NCBI GenBank assembly: GCA_002774575.1
Contig: PEXW01000015.1
Location: forward strand, 1-12,991
From: Candidatus Kerfeldbacteria bacterium CG08_land_8_20_14_0_20_43_14
GTDB taxonomy: Bacteria; Patescibacteriota; Patescibacteriia; PEXW01
Direction: 5' to 3'
DNA length: 12,991 nt
In this document: positions 12,986 to 12,991 of the stretch, one piece after another
Layout of the letters: each line of letters starts with the position of its first letter
Position numbering within the stretch: position 1 is the stretch's first letter
Notes under the pieces: generated by a model
Database searches by the model: none
Told to the model about the DNA's origin: nothing
The model's input: only the letters and a program-made list of their open reading frames with translations
Position numbers and translations under genes: made by a program

Positions 12986-12991
12986 ATTATA
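12986..12991 (-). promoter_or_regulatory. -10 box of the pcm operon (TATAAT)
   Basis: On the - strand a perfect TATAAT occupies the last six bases of the window, followed by AGTTTT and the pcm ATG. The start of transcription would fall at or next to the ATG. The -35 box lies outside the window. Confidence 0.65.

Noticed and set aside
1..12991. CRISPR array, transposase gene or tRNA gene
   Set aside because: I saw no regularly spaced direct repeats, no transposase motifs and no full tRNA cloverleaf on either strand.

Overview
The window reads like a chromosomal segment of a Candidate Phyla Radiation (Patescibacteria, Parcubacteria-like) bacterium. This placement is inferred. The genes are compact and moderately AT-rich, none of the starts I checked has a clear Shine-Dalgarno sequence, two promoters sit so close to their ATG that the mRNAs should be leaderless, the UMP kinase is of the archaeal type, and intergenic spaces carry many GC-rich hairpins typical of such genomes. 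UGA is used as a normal stop as far as can be seen.

Region by region: (1) Bases 1-738 hold no convincing protein gene. A + strand terminator (61-86) faces a - strand terminator (93-121). The latter closes a highly structured stretch that has a good - strand promoter at 549-577, so I infer a noncoding RNA of about 450 nt. Three DnaA-box-like 9-mers lie at 538-668. (2) 739-2383, + strand: a nearly leaderless lexA, then a truncated, catalytically degenerate Y-family polymerase-like protein (ImuB-like). They are separated by two strong tandem hairpins. (3) 2536-3950, - strand: an HTH/nucleotidyltransferase-like protein translationally coupled (TAATG) to a protein that fuses a TsaB-like lobe to a Nudix hydrolase. 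(4) 4013-6271, + strand: a 752-residue single-pass membrane protein with a degenerate PP2C-like cytoplasmic domain and a propeller-like outer domain. (5) 6332-7957, - strand: a full-length DNA polymerase IV preceded by a small DUF6504-like protein. (6) 7958-8247: a gene-poor stretch with repeats and the rplL terminator. (7) 8248-9492, - strand: rplJ-rplL with a textbook promoter, an L10-leader-like RNA and a terminator hairpin that competes with it. (8) 9559-12979, - strand: a tightly packed pcm - manC-like - mltG - pyrH operon with gaps of 3, 1 and 3 nt, read from a -10 box at the right edge of the window.

Two themes stand out. The first is DNA damage tolerance: LexA, a dead Y-family paralogue next to it, an active PolIV, and a small partner of PolIV. 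The second is RNA-level control: the rplJ leader and the unassigned structured RNA at the left edge. Three proteins look like degenerate members of enzyme families kept for other roles: the ImuB-like protein, the PP2C-like domain and the TsaB-like lobe.
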